Shown here piece by piece: positions 23,867 through 33,051 of a DNA stretch of 64,000 nucleotides (position 1 is the stretch's first letter; the number at the start of each line of letters is the position of its first letter). The stretch is from a bacterium. Its GTDB lineage: Bacteria > UBP6 > UBA1177. The notes under the pieces were generated by a model. It was not told the origin of the DNA and searched no databases. It saw only the letters and a list, made by a program, of their open reading frames with translations. The stretch is from contig JAFYIZ010000047.1 in the NCBI GenBank assembly GCA_017538365.1, positions 62,001 through 126,000 of the forward strand, read 5' to 3'. The position numbers and the translations under genes were made by a program.

Positions 23867-25762
23867 TTAGAATTCAAAAACGATGCCGAATTCGAAGTTG
23901 TTTTTCATCTTGTTGGAGAGATCAAAGCTCTTTTCTCTCCAGAAGTCGTTGATTTTTTCAAATTTGTATCCGACGAAAAGGCATGAGTTGACAACGCCGT
24001 TTTCTTTCATTTTTTTCGATGAAGAAGGGTCGAGCCAGTTAAGCGAGAACATAACGCCGATTGTTCCGTGAAGTCCGAAAGTTCCTCCGTTTTCAGTCGT
24101 GCTGCCGCCGTCGCGGACCCACCACGGATAGTAGTCGATGCCGCCTGCGATGTATGGGTATAGCGGAAAATCGTAAACAGGGCGCAGTTTGAGTTCGGCT
24201 TTGAGCGGGAGAAAGTGCATTGTAGTTCTGTCGGTACTTTTCGAGCCGTCGGAGCGCATCGCGTGCCCTTTGAATCTTGTATATCCGATGCCACCGAGGA
24301 ATGTGATTCTGATGTATTCAGTCGGTATAGCCAATCCGAAAGTGAACGACGGGAGCCAGCGGAGCTGAGAACCGGCGACATCTTTGAACGGCGTACCGTT
24401 TATTTCACCGTCGATCTGCGGGTAGTAGAGAAGGTTCGTGAAACTTGCTTCGCCGTGAATGTTGCTTCCTTTTGCCGAAAGATCCTGGAACGGTACGGCG
24501 AGAAGCAGGACGAAAAAGAGTGCCAAAAGCGCTTTTCTGCCCGATTTGACGGTGAAAAACGCAGCTAAAACCAACCATGAAATCATGAGTATCCTTCCTA
24601 AAAGTGTTGTGAAAAACCAAGCTGTGACGACAAGCGGCATGAGAAGAGTTCTCGAAGCCGCACGAAGAGTCGTGGAATCTTTAATTATTTCAGCGGGATA
24701 ACTGCCGTATTTGTAGTAAGCCGCGATAAATCTTTTGCCGAGACCGAAGTTCGCGAGAACTGAATCTCTGAATTCACGCAGAAGTTCGACGCTCGGGTGA
24801 AAGTAGCTTCCGAAACCTGCCGTTGCGACGAAGCAGAAGCCGCCGTCATCCTTGCCGCCCTGCGATTTGTAGTTGCTCCAGAATCCGTATGTAGTGACAG
24901 AGGAGGCTTCAACTGAAATTGTTGCCGTCTCATCGCTGTTTCCTGCCAGATCTTCGGCAACGACTTCAACCGTGTAGGCTCTGCTGCTGTTTCCGTCATC
25001 GTTGTTGATGAATTCGTAGCCGTCCTTTCCTTTGACGGTGAATTCCCATATTTGATTGTATTTGTCTGAATCTACTATGGAATCATATTCGAGAGTTGTC
25101 TGTGTTTCGGCATCGTCGCTTTTGAAAATTCCGGTGACTTTTGCATGATATTTCCCGATTTTTTCTTTCGATTCGCCGTCTTCGGTGCTGGGAGGCGTGA
25201 CTCTGATGAGCATCTGCTGGTTGCCGCCCTCGACTTCTATTGCGGAAGGCGCTTTCGGCGGTTTGTTGTCGAAAGTAACTTTTATCGTTTTTTCAGCGTA
25301 TTCCGGAACCGAGGAAGAAGTGTTGTCATCATCATCGTTGTCGTCATCGTCATCTTCCTCATCGTCGTCGTCGCTGTTTTCTGACGAAGTGTCAAGTTCG
25401 ATCCTGACCCTTATGTTGTAAGTTCCGTCAGCGACCGATTTGTCGTCCGAATCTTCAAGCGAACGGATGCTTTTGATCGCGTTGTAAAGCTCTTCTCCGG
25501 CAAGCGTAAGCGAATTGTCGATACTTAAGAATCCGCTGTCGGTCATAGTTGTGTCGAAAGTTTTTGTTTCGCCGTCTATTTCGACCTGAAGGTAAGCCTT
25601 TTCCACAAGATCGGGTTTCGGCAGATCATAGAAAAATTTGAGCGAACCTGCGAAATTCATGCTTGCATGTCCCGGCTCGGTTTCCACATTCGTGAGGTAA
25701 CTCTCTGCAAAAAGCATCGAGTTGCACAGAATGAGCAGAAAAAACGTAATTCTTTTAATCAT
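23867..25762 (-). CDS. Secreted protein: CFVATA-box membrane anchor fused to a beta-barrel-like domain
   Basis: 631 residues; the ATG at 25762 begins a clear signal peptide and overlaps the asd stop by 8 nt. The order is: signal (1-20), beta-sandwich region with an Asp-rich insert (about 125-150), a second beta domain ending 'AYTVEVVAEDLAGN', then 'CFVATAGFGS' (310-319) with 'HPSVELLREFRD' and 'FIAAYYKYGSYPAEII', a C-terminal box that normally ends proteins together with hydrophobic helices (about 373-404). Here a new signal-like stretch follows (about 409-430, 'RKALLALFFVLLLAVPF' before 'DLSAKG') and then a ~200-residue beta-rich domain like a small outer-membrane barrel. It looks like two exported proteins joined in one frame. 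Confidence 0.7.
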   Translation of the reverse strand: MIKRITFFLLILCNSMLFAESYLTNVETEPGHASMNFAGSLKFFYDLPKPDLVEKAYLQVEIDGETKTFDTTMTDSGFLSIDNSLTLAGEELYNAIKSIRSLEDSDDKSVADGTYNIRVRIELDTSSENSDDDDEEDDDDDNDDDDNTSSSVPEYAEKTIKVTFDNKPPKAPSAIEVEGGNQQMLIRVTPPSTEDGESKEKIGKYHAKVTGIFKSDDAETQTTLEYDSIVDSDKYNQIWEFTVKGKDGYEFINNDDGNSSRAYTVEVVAEDLAGNSDETATISVEASSVTTYGFWSNYKSQGGKDDGGFCFVATAGFGSYFHPSVELLREFRDSVLANFGLGKRFIAAYYKYGSYPAEIIKDSTTLRAASRTLLMPLVVTAWFFTTLLGRILMISWLVLAAFFTVKSGRKALLALFFVLLLAVPFQDLSAKGSNIHGEASFTNLLYYPQIDGEINGTPFKDVAGSQLRWLPSFTFGLAIPTEYIRITFLGGIGYTRFKGHAMRSDGSKSTDRTTMHFLPLKAELKLRPVYDFPLYPYIAGGIDYYPWWVRDGGSTTENGGTFGLHGTIGVMFSLNWLDPSSSKKMKENGVVNSCLFVGYKFEKINDFWREKSFDLSNKMKNNFEFGIVFEF

Positions 25763-26777
25763 TTGTATCCCCGAATATTGTTTCAGCAATTCTTATCGCG
25801 TTGTATGCTGCGCCTTTTCTTACGTTGTCGGCGACGACCCATGCGGAAAGGTAGTTTTTGTGCTCGCGCCCTTTACGCAATCTGCCGATAAAGACTTCAT
25901 TTCTTCCCGAAGAATCGATGAGAGTGGGGTAGAGCATCTGTTCGATGTCGTCCATGAGAACCATCTCTTTGTTTTCTTTGATTTTGCGGTGGATCTCATT
26001 GATGCTGCACTCTTTTTCAAGTTCAAACCAGACCGTTTCGGCGTGGGAATAGAAAGTCGGAACGCGGACGGTCGTGACGTCGATGTCGAGTTTCGGCATC
26101 GAAAGAATTTTCCGCGATTCATTTATCATTTTTACCTCTTCCTCGCAGTAGCCGTCTTCATAGAACGGACCGATCTGCGGAATGAGGTTGAAAGCTATTC
26201 TCTGGAGAAAAACTTCGGGTTTTACTTCGTGAAACGAGAAAAGAGCCGAAATCTGCGAGCGGAGTTCTTCGATTCCTTTTTTGCCTGCGCCGCTTACACT
26301 CTGATAAGTGCTTACGACGACTTTTCTGATTCCGAAAAGCTCTTCGATTATCTGAAGAAAAGGAACAAGCTGGATCGTCGAGCAGTTGGGATTTGCGATG
26401 ATCTTCGACTTTGTGGTTTTGAGGATTTCGCCGTTTACTTCCGGAACTACAAGCGGGATATCGTCATCCATTCTGAAAGCGGAACTGTTGTCAACAACTA
26501 TCGCGCCTGCATTGACGAAATGTTTAGCGTAGTCAAGGGCAACTCCCGCACCTGCGCTGAAAAGAGCTAAATCGACCGGATGTTTTTCAATTTCCTTTTC
26601 ATTCAGCGGAATGACGTCGATTTCTTTATTTTTGTAAGTCACCGTGAGACCGAGCGAATTATCGCTCGCAAAAGGGTAGAGCTTATCAATCGGAAAATTT
26701 CTTTCTTCAAGAATCGTAATAAATTCAAGACCGACAAGACCTGTCGCACCGACTATCGCAACATTCAAAGGTTTCAT
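25755..26777 (-). CDS. asd: Aspartate-semialdehyde dehydrogenase
   Basis: 340 residues. Reduces aspartyl phosphate to aspartate semialdehyde for lysine/diaminopimelate, threonine and methionine synthesis. 'NVAIVGATGLVG' is the NADP-binding loop; the catalytic Cys132 is in 'NPNCSTIQ'; 'SVSGAGKKGI' and the active-site His in 'PTFYSHAE' fit the family. The frame extends 25 codons upstream, but the ATG at 26777 has a GGAGGA ribosome site and the proper N-terminus. No lysine riboswitch is visible upstream. Confidence 0.95.
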   Translation of the reverse strand: MKPLNVAIVGATGLVGLEFITILEERNFPIDKLYPFASDNSLGLTVTYKNKEIDVIPLNEKEIEKHPVDLALFSAGAGVALDYAKHFVNAGAIVVDNSSAFRMDDDIPLVVPEVNGEILKTTKSKIIANPNCSTIQLVPFLQIIEELFGIRKVVVSTYQSVSGAGKKGIEELRSQISALFSFHEVKPEVFLQRIAFNLIPQIGPFYEDGYCEEEVKMINESRKILSMPKLDIDVTTVRVPTFYSHAETVWFELEKECSINEIHRKIKENKEMVLMDDIEQMLYPTLIDSSGRNEVFIGRLRKGREHKNYLSAWVVADNVRKGAAYNAIRIAETIFGDTND

Positions 26778-27010
26778 TTTTCCTCCAAAACAAAAAAAAC
26801 CGATTATACAAGCAATTAGCGTTCCATTGAAATAATCCAACAGAATCAACATCTTTTATAATATTGGAAAAATGACAAAAAGACAAATTGACACATTGGC
26901 AGGGGCTTTTGTCCGCAAAAAGAAAAAATTTTTTTAAGTGGACAATTTTCCCTTCTTGGTGTAAAAAGCCGCGTTTTGATTGTTTGTAACGCTTTTTACA
27001 GGAGAGAAAA

Positions 27011-27406
27011 ATGAGCGAAAAAATCAGAGTTCTTATTGCAAAACCGGGGCTTGACGGTCACGACAGAGGTGCAAAATTCGTAGCGAGAGCGCTTCGTGAT
27101 GCCGGAATGGAAGTCATTTACACAGGTTTGAGGCAGACTCCCGAAGCAATCGCCAATGCTGCGATCCAGGAAGACGTCGATGCAGTCGGTCTTTCGATTT
27201 TGAGCGGCGCACACAACACGCTTCTTCCGAAAGTAGCTGAACTTCTCAAAGAAAAAAATGCTCCCGATATTCTCGTTTTCGGCGGCGGCGTTATCCCCGA
27301 AAGCGATATTCCTTTCCTCAAGGAAAACGGCATAAAGGCTGTTTTCACCCCGGGAACGACTTCCGAGCAGATAGTTACATTCCTCACCGACAATATCAAA
27401 AAATAG
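27011..27406 (+). CDS. B12-binding (methylmalonyl-CoA mutase C-terminal type) protein
   Basis: 131 residues, a stand-alone cobalamin domain. '[21 protein letters not shown]' contains the DxHxxG motif whose His ligates cobalt; '[11 protein letters not shown]' and '[11 protein letters not shown]' are the other cobalamin contacts. Small separate subunits of this type partner with a large mutase subunit. That partner is not in this window. AGGAG ribosome site; single gene in its own context. The exact mutase (methylmalonyl-, isobutyryl-, ethylmalonyl-CoA) cannot be told. Confidence 0.9.
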   Translation: MSEKIRVLIAKPGLDGHDRGAKFVARALRDAGMEVIYTGLRQTPEAIANAAIQEDVDAVGLSILSGAHNTLLPKVAELLKEKNAPDILVFGGGVIPESDIPFLKENGIKAVFTPGTTSEQIVTFLTDNIKK

Positions 27407-27446
27407 CTCTTTTGCCTGCGCTGAAAAGAGAGTCTTGCTCTGAAAA

Positions 27447-27474
27447 TTGACATAAAGTGCTGATGTGGTAATCT
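27447..27474 (+). promoter_or_regulatory. Promoter of hpf
   Basis: TTGACA (27447-27452), 16 nt spacer, TAATCT (27469-27474) with a TGTGG just upstream; 31 nt before the hpf start. Confidence 0.65.
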
Positions 27475-27505
27475 CATTCGTTTGTTTTTTTTAATGGAGG
27501 GTTTC

Positions 27506-27808
27506 ATGAACATCAATTTCGCTTTCAGAGGATTTGAGGAAAACAGTGACGGTCTTAAAGATTATGTAACCAAAAAACTTGCAAAAATCGACAAGTTCGT
27601 TTCGGCAAACACTGTTGTCGAAGTTGTTTTTCAGAAAGACAAAAATATGAAGATGACGGAAATCAAGCTGAACACTAACGGCGAAGAGTTCCTGGCTAGC
27701 GATTCTGACGACAAAGAATTCCAGACTTCCATAGATCTTTGCATCGACAAGCTGGTAAAACAGGTAGCAAGATCGAAAGACAAAAAAGTTGATTCAAGAA
27801 GATCTTAA
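27506..27808 (+). CDS. hpf: Ribosome hibernation-promoting factor (HPF/YfiA, short form)
   Basis: 100 residues. 'INFAFRGFEENSDGLKDYVTKKLAKIDKF' and the following beta strands with 'VVEVVFQKDKN', 'MTEIKLNTNG', 'FQTSIDLCIDKLVKQVARSKDK' match the beta-alpha-beta-beta-beta-alpha HPF fold. It binds the decoding region of idle 30S subunits. The ATG at 27506 follows GGAGG and is preferred to an in-frame start eight codons earlier. The tRNA gene begins 9 nt after its stop. Confidence 0.9.
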   Translation: MNINFAFRGFEENSDGLKDYVTKKLAKIDKFVSANTVVEVVFQKDKNMKMTEIKLNTNGEEFLASDSDDKEFQTSIDLCIDKLVKQVARSKDKKVDSRRS

Positions 27809-27817
27809 GGATTGCGC

Positions 27818-27894
<77 letters not shown>

Positions 27895-27904
27895 TTTTTT
27901 TGGC

Positions 27905-28786
27905 ATGAGAAAATATTCCGTTTTTATTTCATTGCTGTTTCTTTTTTTCTGTTGCGGCAATCTGTGTGCAGATGTTTTTTTAAGCACTTATGAAGAGATA
28001 AAATCGGCTTACGACCTTATCGGCTACACTTGGAACAATGAAAAAATCCCGCGCATTTTCGTGAAAAAGATTCCGGAAGAGATCAAAAAACTTGAAGGTG
28101 TCGAGCGCAGACAGTTTTTTATAAAGCTGCTTCTGCCGCTTGTTCTGCTCGAAAACGAAAAAATCGCAGCGGAACACGATATGATAGTTCCAATCGCGGC
28201 AAAAAAAGAGTGGAATGCCGAAGATTTGAAAATTATTGGTGAAATCGCTGAAAAATACAACATAATCGACGAAGGTCAGGACATTTCTGCGACAACGGAA
28301 GAGGAAAAAGAGAAGATCCGCTATTTTCTCGATCACAAGATCCGTCCGGTGCCGCCGGCTATCGCGATAGGGCAGGCCGCGCTTGAATCCGGCTGGGGAA
28401 CGAGCCGCTTCGTTTTCGAGGGAAACAACCTTTTCGGTCATGTTTCTCCCGATCCGACAAAAGGGATAAAACCGAAAAACTGGAGCGGAAACCAGCGCCA
28501 CATCAGGATTTTTGATTCGATTCAGGAGTCGATTTCGGCATATATGCTCAATCTGAACCGCAACCGTGCCTACAATAAGTTCCGCTGGTACAGGCGTACC
28601 CATCCCGGAAATCTTTCGAAAATGGCTGAAGGTTTCGACAAATACGCCATCATCAAAGAGGCTTACGTCGGCAGGCTGCAGAGTGTGATGTTCAAATTCG
28701 GAGTTCATAAAATCAACAACGCAAAGCTCGATTCGGGCGAAAGTGCAAATGTTATCGAAAAAGTTTCCCAACCCTACATCAACTGA
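27905..28786 (+). CDS. Bax-like glucosaminidase-family protein
   Basis: 293 residues. Starts at ATG 27905 with a signal peptide (about 1-22); the longer upstream frame runs through the tRNA and is not real. The C-terminal half has the GH73/Bax glucosaminidase pattern: 'AIAIGQAALESGWGTSRF' (catalytic Glu161), 'GNNLFGH', 'SIQESISAYMLNLNRNRAY' and 'YVGRLQSVMFKFG'. It is predicted to cut peptidoglycan glycan strands in the periplasm. No clear ribosome site is seen, so the start is by position. Its end overlaps folC by 38 nt. Confidence 0.82.
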   Translation: MRKYSVFISLLFLFFCCGNLCADVFLSTYEEIKSAYDLIGYTWNNEKIPRIFVKKIPEEIKKLEGVERRQFFIKLLLPLVLLENEKIAAEHDMIVPIAAKKEWNAEDLKIIGEIAEKYNIIDEGQDISATTEEEKEKIRYFLDHKIRPVPPAIAIGQAALESGWGTSRFVFEGNNLFGHVSPDPTKGIKPKNWSGNQRHIRIFDSIQESISAYMLNLNRNRAYNKFRWYRRTHPGNLSKMAEGFDKYAIIKEAYVGRLQSVMFKFGVHKINNAKLDSGESANVIEKVSQPYIN

Positions 28787-29978
28787 CACTCAGGACGATT
28801 TCCTGCAGCAGCTTTACCAGCGCCGCGGCGGTATAAAACTCGGTCTCGGCCGTGTTGCCGACGCATTTCCTGTGATTTTTGAAAAAAGAATTCCGGTTTA
28901 TCACGTTGCAGGAACGAACGGAAAGGGAACGGCGGTCTATTCGCTTGACCACATTCTGCGTTCAAACGGGCTTAAAACGGGACGTTTCGTTTCTCCGCAT
29001 CTTCTGAAATACAACGAGCGCATTTCGGTTGACGGAATCGATATCTCTGACGCGGAAGTCCGCGAAATTTATGAGTATCTTGAAAAAAAGATAAGTGATT
29101 TCGATGAGTTGTCTTTTTTTGAAGTTACGTTTCTTCTTGCTTGGAAATATTTTGAAATTTCAGGCTGCGACCGCGCCGTTTTCGAAGTGGGGCTCGGAGG
29201 CAGGCTTGATGCCACCAATGTGATTGAAGGTTCGAAAACCGATATCATCACTTCGATCGGGCTTGACCACACTCACATTTTAGGTGACACACTCGAAAAA
29301 ATCGCTCTTGAAAAGCTCGGTATCGTAAAAAACGGCGACAAAGTTTTAATCGGCGGCAGTGCGGATCAGGCTTTCGACAGGTGGATGTCGGAAGTTGCTC
29401 TTTCGAAAGGGGCAAAAAGTGTTGATGACGACTCTTTGAATCTCGATATCGCTTTTCCGCTTAGCTGCATGAGTCCGGAGCAGAAAAAAAATGTGCGTCT
29501 TGCCGTAAAAGCGGCTCTTTTAAGTGAAGAGAAGGGCTTGAAAATCCCGGATTTCAGCGCAATGCGACTTCCCGCAAGGTTTGAATTTATCGAACCCGAT
29601 ATCGTCGTTGATGTAGCCCACAATCCTCCGGCAATAGAATCTCTTGCAAAAACTGTTGAAGAACGGCTTGGCAAAGTTGTTGTCCTCTACGGTGCTATGA
29701 AAGATAAAGATGTGACAAAAGTTCTTGATATTATTGGTAAAATTTCGGATTCAATATTCGCCATTAACCTTGAAGCCGATAACGACCGCGGCGCAAAAGT
29801 TGCTGATATTCTCGAACGTGCCGGCGCCTTGGTTAAAGGAAAAATAAAGTATGCAGAAACCGATGAAAAAACGATTGAAGAGGCTCTTTTCTCTGCCCGC
29901 AAAAACGGAAAAAAACTTCTTGTAACCGGAAGTTTTCACACGATAGAAAAATTTATGAATTATAGAAAAAATCAATAA
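28749..29978 (+). CDS. folC: Folylpolyglutamate synthase/dihydrofolate synthase
   Basis: 409 residues. Mur-ligase fold: ATP loop 'GTNGKGT' (55-61), 'GRFVSPHLLKYNERI' substrate loop, 'FEVGLGGRLDATNVI', 'SIGLDHTHILGDTLEKIALEKLGI' and C-terminal 'DVAHNPPAIESL'. It adds glutamate to dihydropteroate and to folates in the cytosol. The start lies inside the bax-like gene, at ATG 28749 (or GTG 28743). Probably cotranscribed from the hpf promoter or an unseen internal one. Confidence 0.93.
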   Translation: MLSKKFPNPTSTDTQDDFLQQLYQRRGGIKLGLGRVADAFPVIFEKRIPVYHVAGTNGKGTAVYSLDHILRSNGLKTGRFVSPHLLKYNERISVDGIDISDAEVREIYEYLEKKISDFDELSFFEVTFLLAWKYFEISGCDRAVFEVGLGGRLDATNVIEGSKTDIITSIGLDHTHILGDTLEKIALEKLGIVKNGDKVLIGGSADQAFDRWMSEVALSKGAKSVDDDSLNLDIAFPLSCMSPEQKKNVRLAVKAALLSEEKGLKIPDFSAMRLPARFEFIEPDIVVDVAHNPPAIESLAKTVEERLGKVVVLYGAMKDKDVTKVLDIIGKISDSIFAINLEADNDRGAKVADILERAGALVKGKIKYAETDEKTIEEALFSARKNGKKLLVTGSFHTIEKFMNYRKNQ

Positions 29979-29999
29979 AATTAACTGGTTGGTGATAAA

Positions 30000-30515
30000 A
30001 TGAACAATATCGTAAAAAAAGTTCTTCTATTTTCGCTTTTTTTCTCTTTTTCCATGCTTTTTGCCGATGACGATTACACTGTCGAGCTTTATGCGATGAG
30101 CGGCAGCGGAAGACTTATCTCAAGCGAAGAAATGATGAAAAAAAGTGGTGCGAACTATCTCATCGTAGACTTTTTTTCGCTTATGTGCGAGCCGTGCAAA
30201 AGATCACTTCCCAAGTGGGATGATTTTCTCAAAAAAAACAAGTCAAATGGGTTTGAATTTATTCTTGTTGCCCTTCCTGCCGATGGGGAAAAGAAGAAAA
30301 CTGAAAAGGATCTCAAAAATTATTTCAAGCAGAACAAGTTCTCTTTCGAGACGGTTTTTGACAAATATTCAGTTGTCGGCAAAAAATTCGGTGTTGTCGA
30401 AAAATCGGGAGATGTGACTCTTCCCATGATTTTTGTCATTGATAAGTCTGGAAAACTCCTTTTCAAAACCGATTCTTTTGATGAGGCGATGGCGAAAATT
30501 AAAAATCTTGAATAG
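30000..30515 (+). CDS. Thioredoxin-like (TlpA/ResA family) periplasmic protein
   Basis: 171 residues with a signal peptide (about 1-22). Active site 'CEPC' at 63-66 ('FFSLMCEPCKRSLP') and the cis-Pro loop 'DVTLPMIFVID' define a TlpA-like thioredoxin fold. CEPC is a common redox centre for extracytoplasmic thiol reductases, for example in cytochrome c maturation; no ccm/ccs genes are nearby. It starts 21 nt after folC, so it may be the last gene of that transcript. Stops 1 nt from the convergent lipoprotein gene. Confidence 0.85.
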   Translation: MNNIVKKVLLFSLFFSFSMLFADDDYTVELYAMSGSGRLISSEEMMKKSGANYLIVDFFSLMCEPCKRSLPKWDDFLKKNKSNGFEFILVALPADGEKKKTEKDLKNYFKQNKFSFETVFDKYSVVGKKFGVVEKSGDVTLPMIFVIDKSGKLLFKTDSFDEAMAKIKNLE

Positions 30516-30516
30516 T

Positions 30517-31386
30517 TTAAATCTGTTCTGCAATTTCCTGAACTGCTTTCGTGATGCCGCCTGAAACGGCTTCGTTTCTGCTGTATGCGGCTCCTTTGCT
30601 CTCAACTGTCCAGCGGTTTATTGTTTCGCCGGTAAGAAGGTTGAAAAGTTCTGCTTTGACTACGATTATCGAGTAAAATTCGCCGCTGTATTCTTCCGAT
30701 TTCGTTTCTTTGACTTCGATTTTAAGAAGAAAAGCTTTGTGTGAAGTTGCGGAAACTGCGGAAAGATCGCCGGTTTCCTCGAATTTTATCTCCTGATTGA
30801 GTTTGATTCCCTTCTTGTTGAAAGCGGGGAAGAGTTCGCGGATTTTGTCGGCAGCTTCGGGAATATCCGATTTAAGAGCCCACACGCCGAAGCCGTTGAC
30901 TTCAACCTGTATTCTTGCAAGCTCTGTTTTCGGGATTGAAAGAAGGACGAAAGCATTGTATTTTTTACCTTCTTTTTTTGAATGAAGGCATTCGGTGAAT
31001 TTGTCTTTTATGTGATAGTTTTTGACTTCGATCTGCTTGCCGGTTACTGAACTTTTTACACCGATCACGTAGGAATATTCGCCGTTTTCCTCGACTTCAC
31101 GCGACTTGAATTCGCTTTTTACCGAAACTCCGAATGAGTTGCTGACTTTTGCAAAAGCGTTCTGCTGAGCCAGATTAACGGCATCTTCTTCAGATTTTGA
31201 TTCGCTTGATTCTCCGACCCAGAGAACAACATCTGATTTCTCGATTTTTTCCGGGATTTTTGTCCATTCAGGTCTGTTTGTGTCGTTACTCTGCATTGAA
31301 TTTCCGTTTGAACGCCGGTCTGCACTTCCGCATGAGACAAACAGAAAGATGAAGAAAAGAGCAAGTGATAAAACTTTGGTTTTCAC
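30517..31386 (-). CDS. LPP20-like lipoprotein
   Basis: 289 residues, lipobox 'FVSC' (Cys19). 'VVLWVGESSESKSEEDAVNLAQQNAFAKVSNSFGV' followed by a stalk of beta strands resembles the LPP20/FlgP-type fold, where a helix packs on a small sheet. Such lipoproteins are outer-membrane components of uncertain role. It is the last gene of the operon beginning at the porin-like gene (36451), 14 nt after the GspE-N-like gene. Assignment to LPP20 is moderate. Confidence 0.65.
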   Translation of the reverse strand: MKTKVLSLALFFIFLFVSCGSADRRSNGNSMQSNDTNRPEWTKIPEKIEKSDVVLWVGESSESKSEEDAVNLAQQNAFAKVSNSFGVSVKSEFKSREVEENGEYSYVIGVKSSVTGKQIEVKNYHIKDKFTECLHSKKEGKKYNAFVLLSIPKTELARIQVEVNGFGVWALKSDIPEAADKIRELFPAFNKKGIKLNQEIKFEETGDLSAVSATSHKAFLLKIEVKETKSEEYSGEFYSIIVVKAELFNLLTGETINRWTVESKGAAYSRNEAVSGGITKAVQEIAEQI

Positions 31387-31400
31387 GTATGTTCTCCTGA

Positions 31401-32252
31401 TTATTTAGCTAAGAATTCGATTTGGTCTTTGTCGACTTTCGGATTTATTATCATAAAAAACAGCTGTTTTGTGTCATCGGCTGCTACGAGAACGACTTTG
31501 TCGCTTTTTTTGATGCCGATATTCGTGAAAAGAAGGATTTTTTCAGTGTGGCTGAGAGAGTTCATAACAGTTTCAGGAATAAATTCGGTGTAGGTTCTCG
31601 TAAAGAGCTCTTTGAAAGTTGAAAGCGACTTGAGCGGGAAGCGGCTTGTCATGGACTCTTCCTTGAAAATCACAGATTCGCCGTTTTCAAGTTCGAGTGT
31701 GTAAATCTGTTCCGACGCCTCTTTCAGTTTCTTTTTTATTGTTATGATTTTTACGGCTTTATCGGAAAAGAGTTCGTTGTTCGGCTCAAGCTGCAGAAGG
31801 ACTGAGGTGAAGCGGTCGATGTCGAAGAGAAAGTGTTTCGCCGCGATTCTTTTGAAAGTCGAAGCCGGAATATGGATGAAATCGATGCTGAATCCCGGGA
31901 ATATTTTGACGATAGTTTCTCTTATCTGACCGGTCAGGGCTGAATTTATGAAGCCGATAACGATTTCTTTCGTCTCTTTTTTGAATGAAACGGGAAGGGC
32001 GAGCAGTCTTGTTATTACGTCGGGAGTGAAAAAACGCGCGAAAAAGTCGTCGGACATGAACCCTCTCTTTTCTTCGAACATGACGGGGTAGCCCTCTTTT
32101 TCGTAGAATTTCGCAAGTTTCTTTTCATCGATCATCCCTTTTGAAATGGCAAACCAGATGGGATCTACATTCTTTTTCATTTTCAGGATTTTGTTTGCGT
32201 TTTCCGAAGAAATAACGCCGTCCTGAACCATTTTCAGCATCAGATTTCTCAT
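31401..32252 (-). CDS. GspE/PilB N-terminal-domain-like protein without ATPase
   Basis: 283 residues. The first ~50 residues ('MLKMVQDGVISSENANKILKMKK', 'DPIWFAISKGMIDEKKLAKFYEKE') resemble the N1 helical domain of type II secretion/type IV pilus ATPases, and 'FFTPDVITRLLALPVSF' with 'IVIGFINSA' resembles the MshEN-like segment that binds c-di-GMP or GspL. There is no Walker motif. The C-terminal ~130 residues are unassigned. A stand-alone adaptor for a secretion or pilus motor is plausible. ATG 32252 has GGAG before it; an upstream start would overlap nadE. Confidence 0.6.
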   Translation of the reverse strand: MRNLMLKMVQDGVISSENANKILKMKKNVDPIWFAISKGMIDEKKLAKFYEKEGYPVMFEEKRGFMSDDFFARFFTPDVITRLLALPVSFKKETKEIVIGFINSALTGQIRETIVKIFPGFSIDFIHIPASTFKRIAAKHFLFDIDRFTSVLLQLEPNNELFSDKAVKIITIKKKLKEASEQIYTLELENGESVIFKEESMTSRFPLKSLSTFKELFTRTYTEFIPETVMNSLSHTEKILLFTNIGIKKSDKVVLVAADDTKQLFFMIINPKVDKDQIEFLAK

Positions 32253-32265
32253 ATTGAAATCTCCG

Positions 32266-33051
32266 TTAAATAATAGCAATTATAGGAACTTTTCTTTTGT
32301 ATTTCATCGAATTTATCCGACATGCTACGAATCTGACGAGTTTTTCGTCAAAACCTTCGCGGATGATTTCTTCTTCGCTCATGCCCAGATCGGAAACAGC
32401 GTGGATGACCGGGTCCATCTGGATGTAGGAATATCCGATTTCTCCTTCGTCCGTCTGACCTTCGAAAAGGTCTGCGCTCGGAGCTTTTTCGATTACGCTG
32501 GCAGGAAGTCCCAGAAAGCGGGCAAATTCGAAAATATCGGTTTTGTAAAGACTGCCGATCGGGTTTATCGCCGATGCGCCGTCACCGAACATCGTGAAGT
32601 AGCCGAGTTCGATTTCGCTTTTGTTGCCAGTGCCGAGTACGATCGCGCCGTTTGCCGCCGAGAAGTCGAAAAGAGTGATCATTCTCGTTCTCGCCATGAT
32701 GTTGCCGAGACGACCCTTTCTCGAAAAGTCGGGATTTGTCATATTGTTTGCCGCAAATGTGTCGACAACTGCCGAAATCTCGATTTTAAGGCTGTTGATT
32801 CCTGTATTTTCAACGACTTTGAGAGCGTCTTCAATGCTTTTTGCGCTTGAAGTTCTGTACGGCATGAGTATTCCCGTGACGTTTTCTTTTCCCAATGCTC
32901 TTGCGGCAAGGGCAGCAACAAGCGCACTGTCAAGCCCGCCGGAAAGCCCTACGACCGCTTTTTTGAGCCCGGTTTTTCTGATTTCGGAAACTAAAAACGA
33001 GGTGAGTTTTTTCTCAAGTTCTGCAAAATCCAATTTTGGAAGAGTTATCAT
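32266..33051 (-). CDS. nadE: NH3-dependent NAD synthetase
   Basis: 261 residues. PP-loop 'SGGLDS' (37-42), 'GLSGGLDSALVAALA', 'ARTRMITLFDFSAANGAIVLGTGNKSE' and 'PSADLFEGQTDEGEIGYSY' match NadE. It converts deamido-NAD, ATP and ammonia to NAD; there is no glutaminase domain, so free ammonia or another amidotransferase is needed. Start overlaps the previous gene's stop by ATGA. Confidence 0.94.
   Translation of the reverse strand: MITLPKLDFAELEKKLTSFLVSEIRKTGLKKAVVGLSGGLDSALVAALAARALGKENVTGILMPYRTSSAKSIEDALKVVENTGINSLKIEISAVVDTFAANNMTNPDFSRKGRLGNIMARTRMITLFDFSAANGAIVLGTGNKSEIELGYFTMFGDGASAINPIGSLYKTDIFEFARFLGLPASVIEKAPSADLFEGQTDEGEIGYSYIQMDPVIHAVSDLGMSEEEIIREGFDEKLVRFVACRINSMKYKRKVPIIAII

Noticed and set aside
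25145-25421. Val/Ile- or Ser-rich open frames opposite the Asp-rich region
   Set aside because: Shadows of GAT/GAC-rich codons in the minus-strand gene.
26898-26912. Possible sigma-54 site upstream of the B12-binding gene
   Set aside because: TGGCAG has no GC dinucleotide at the -12 position.
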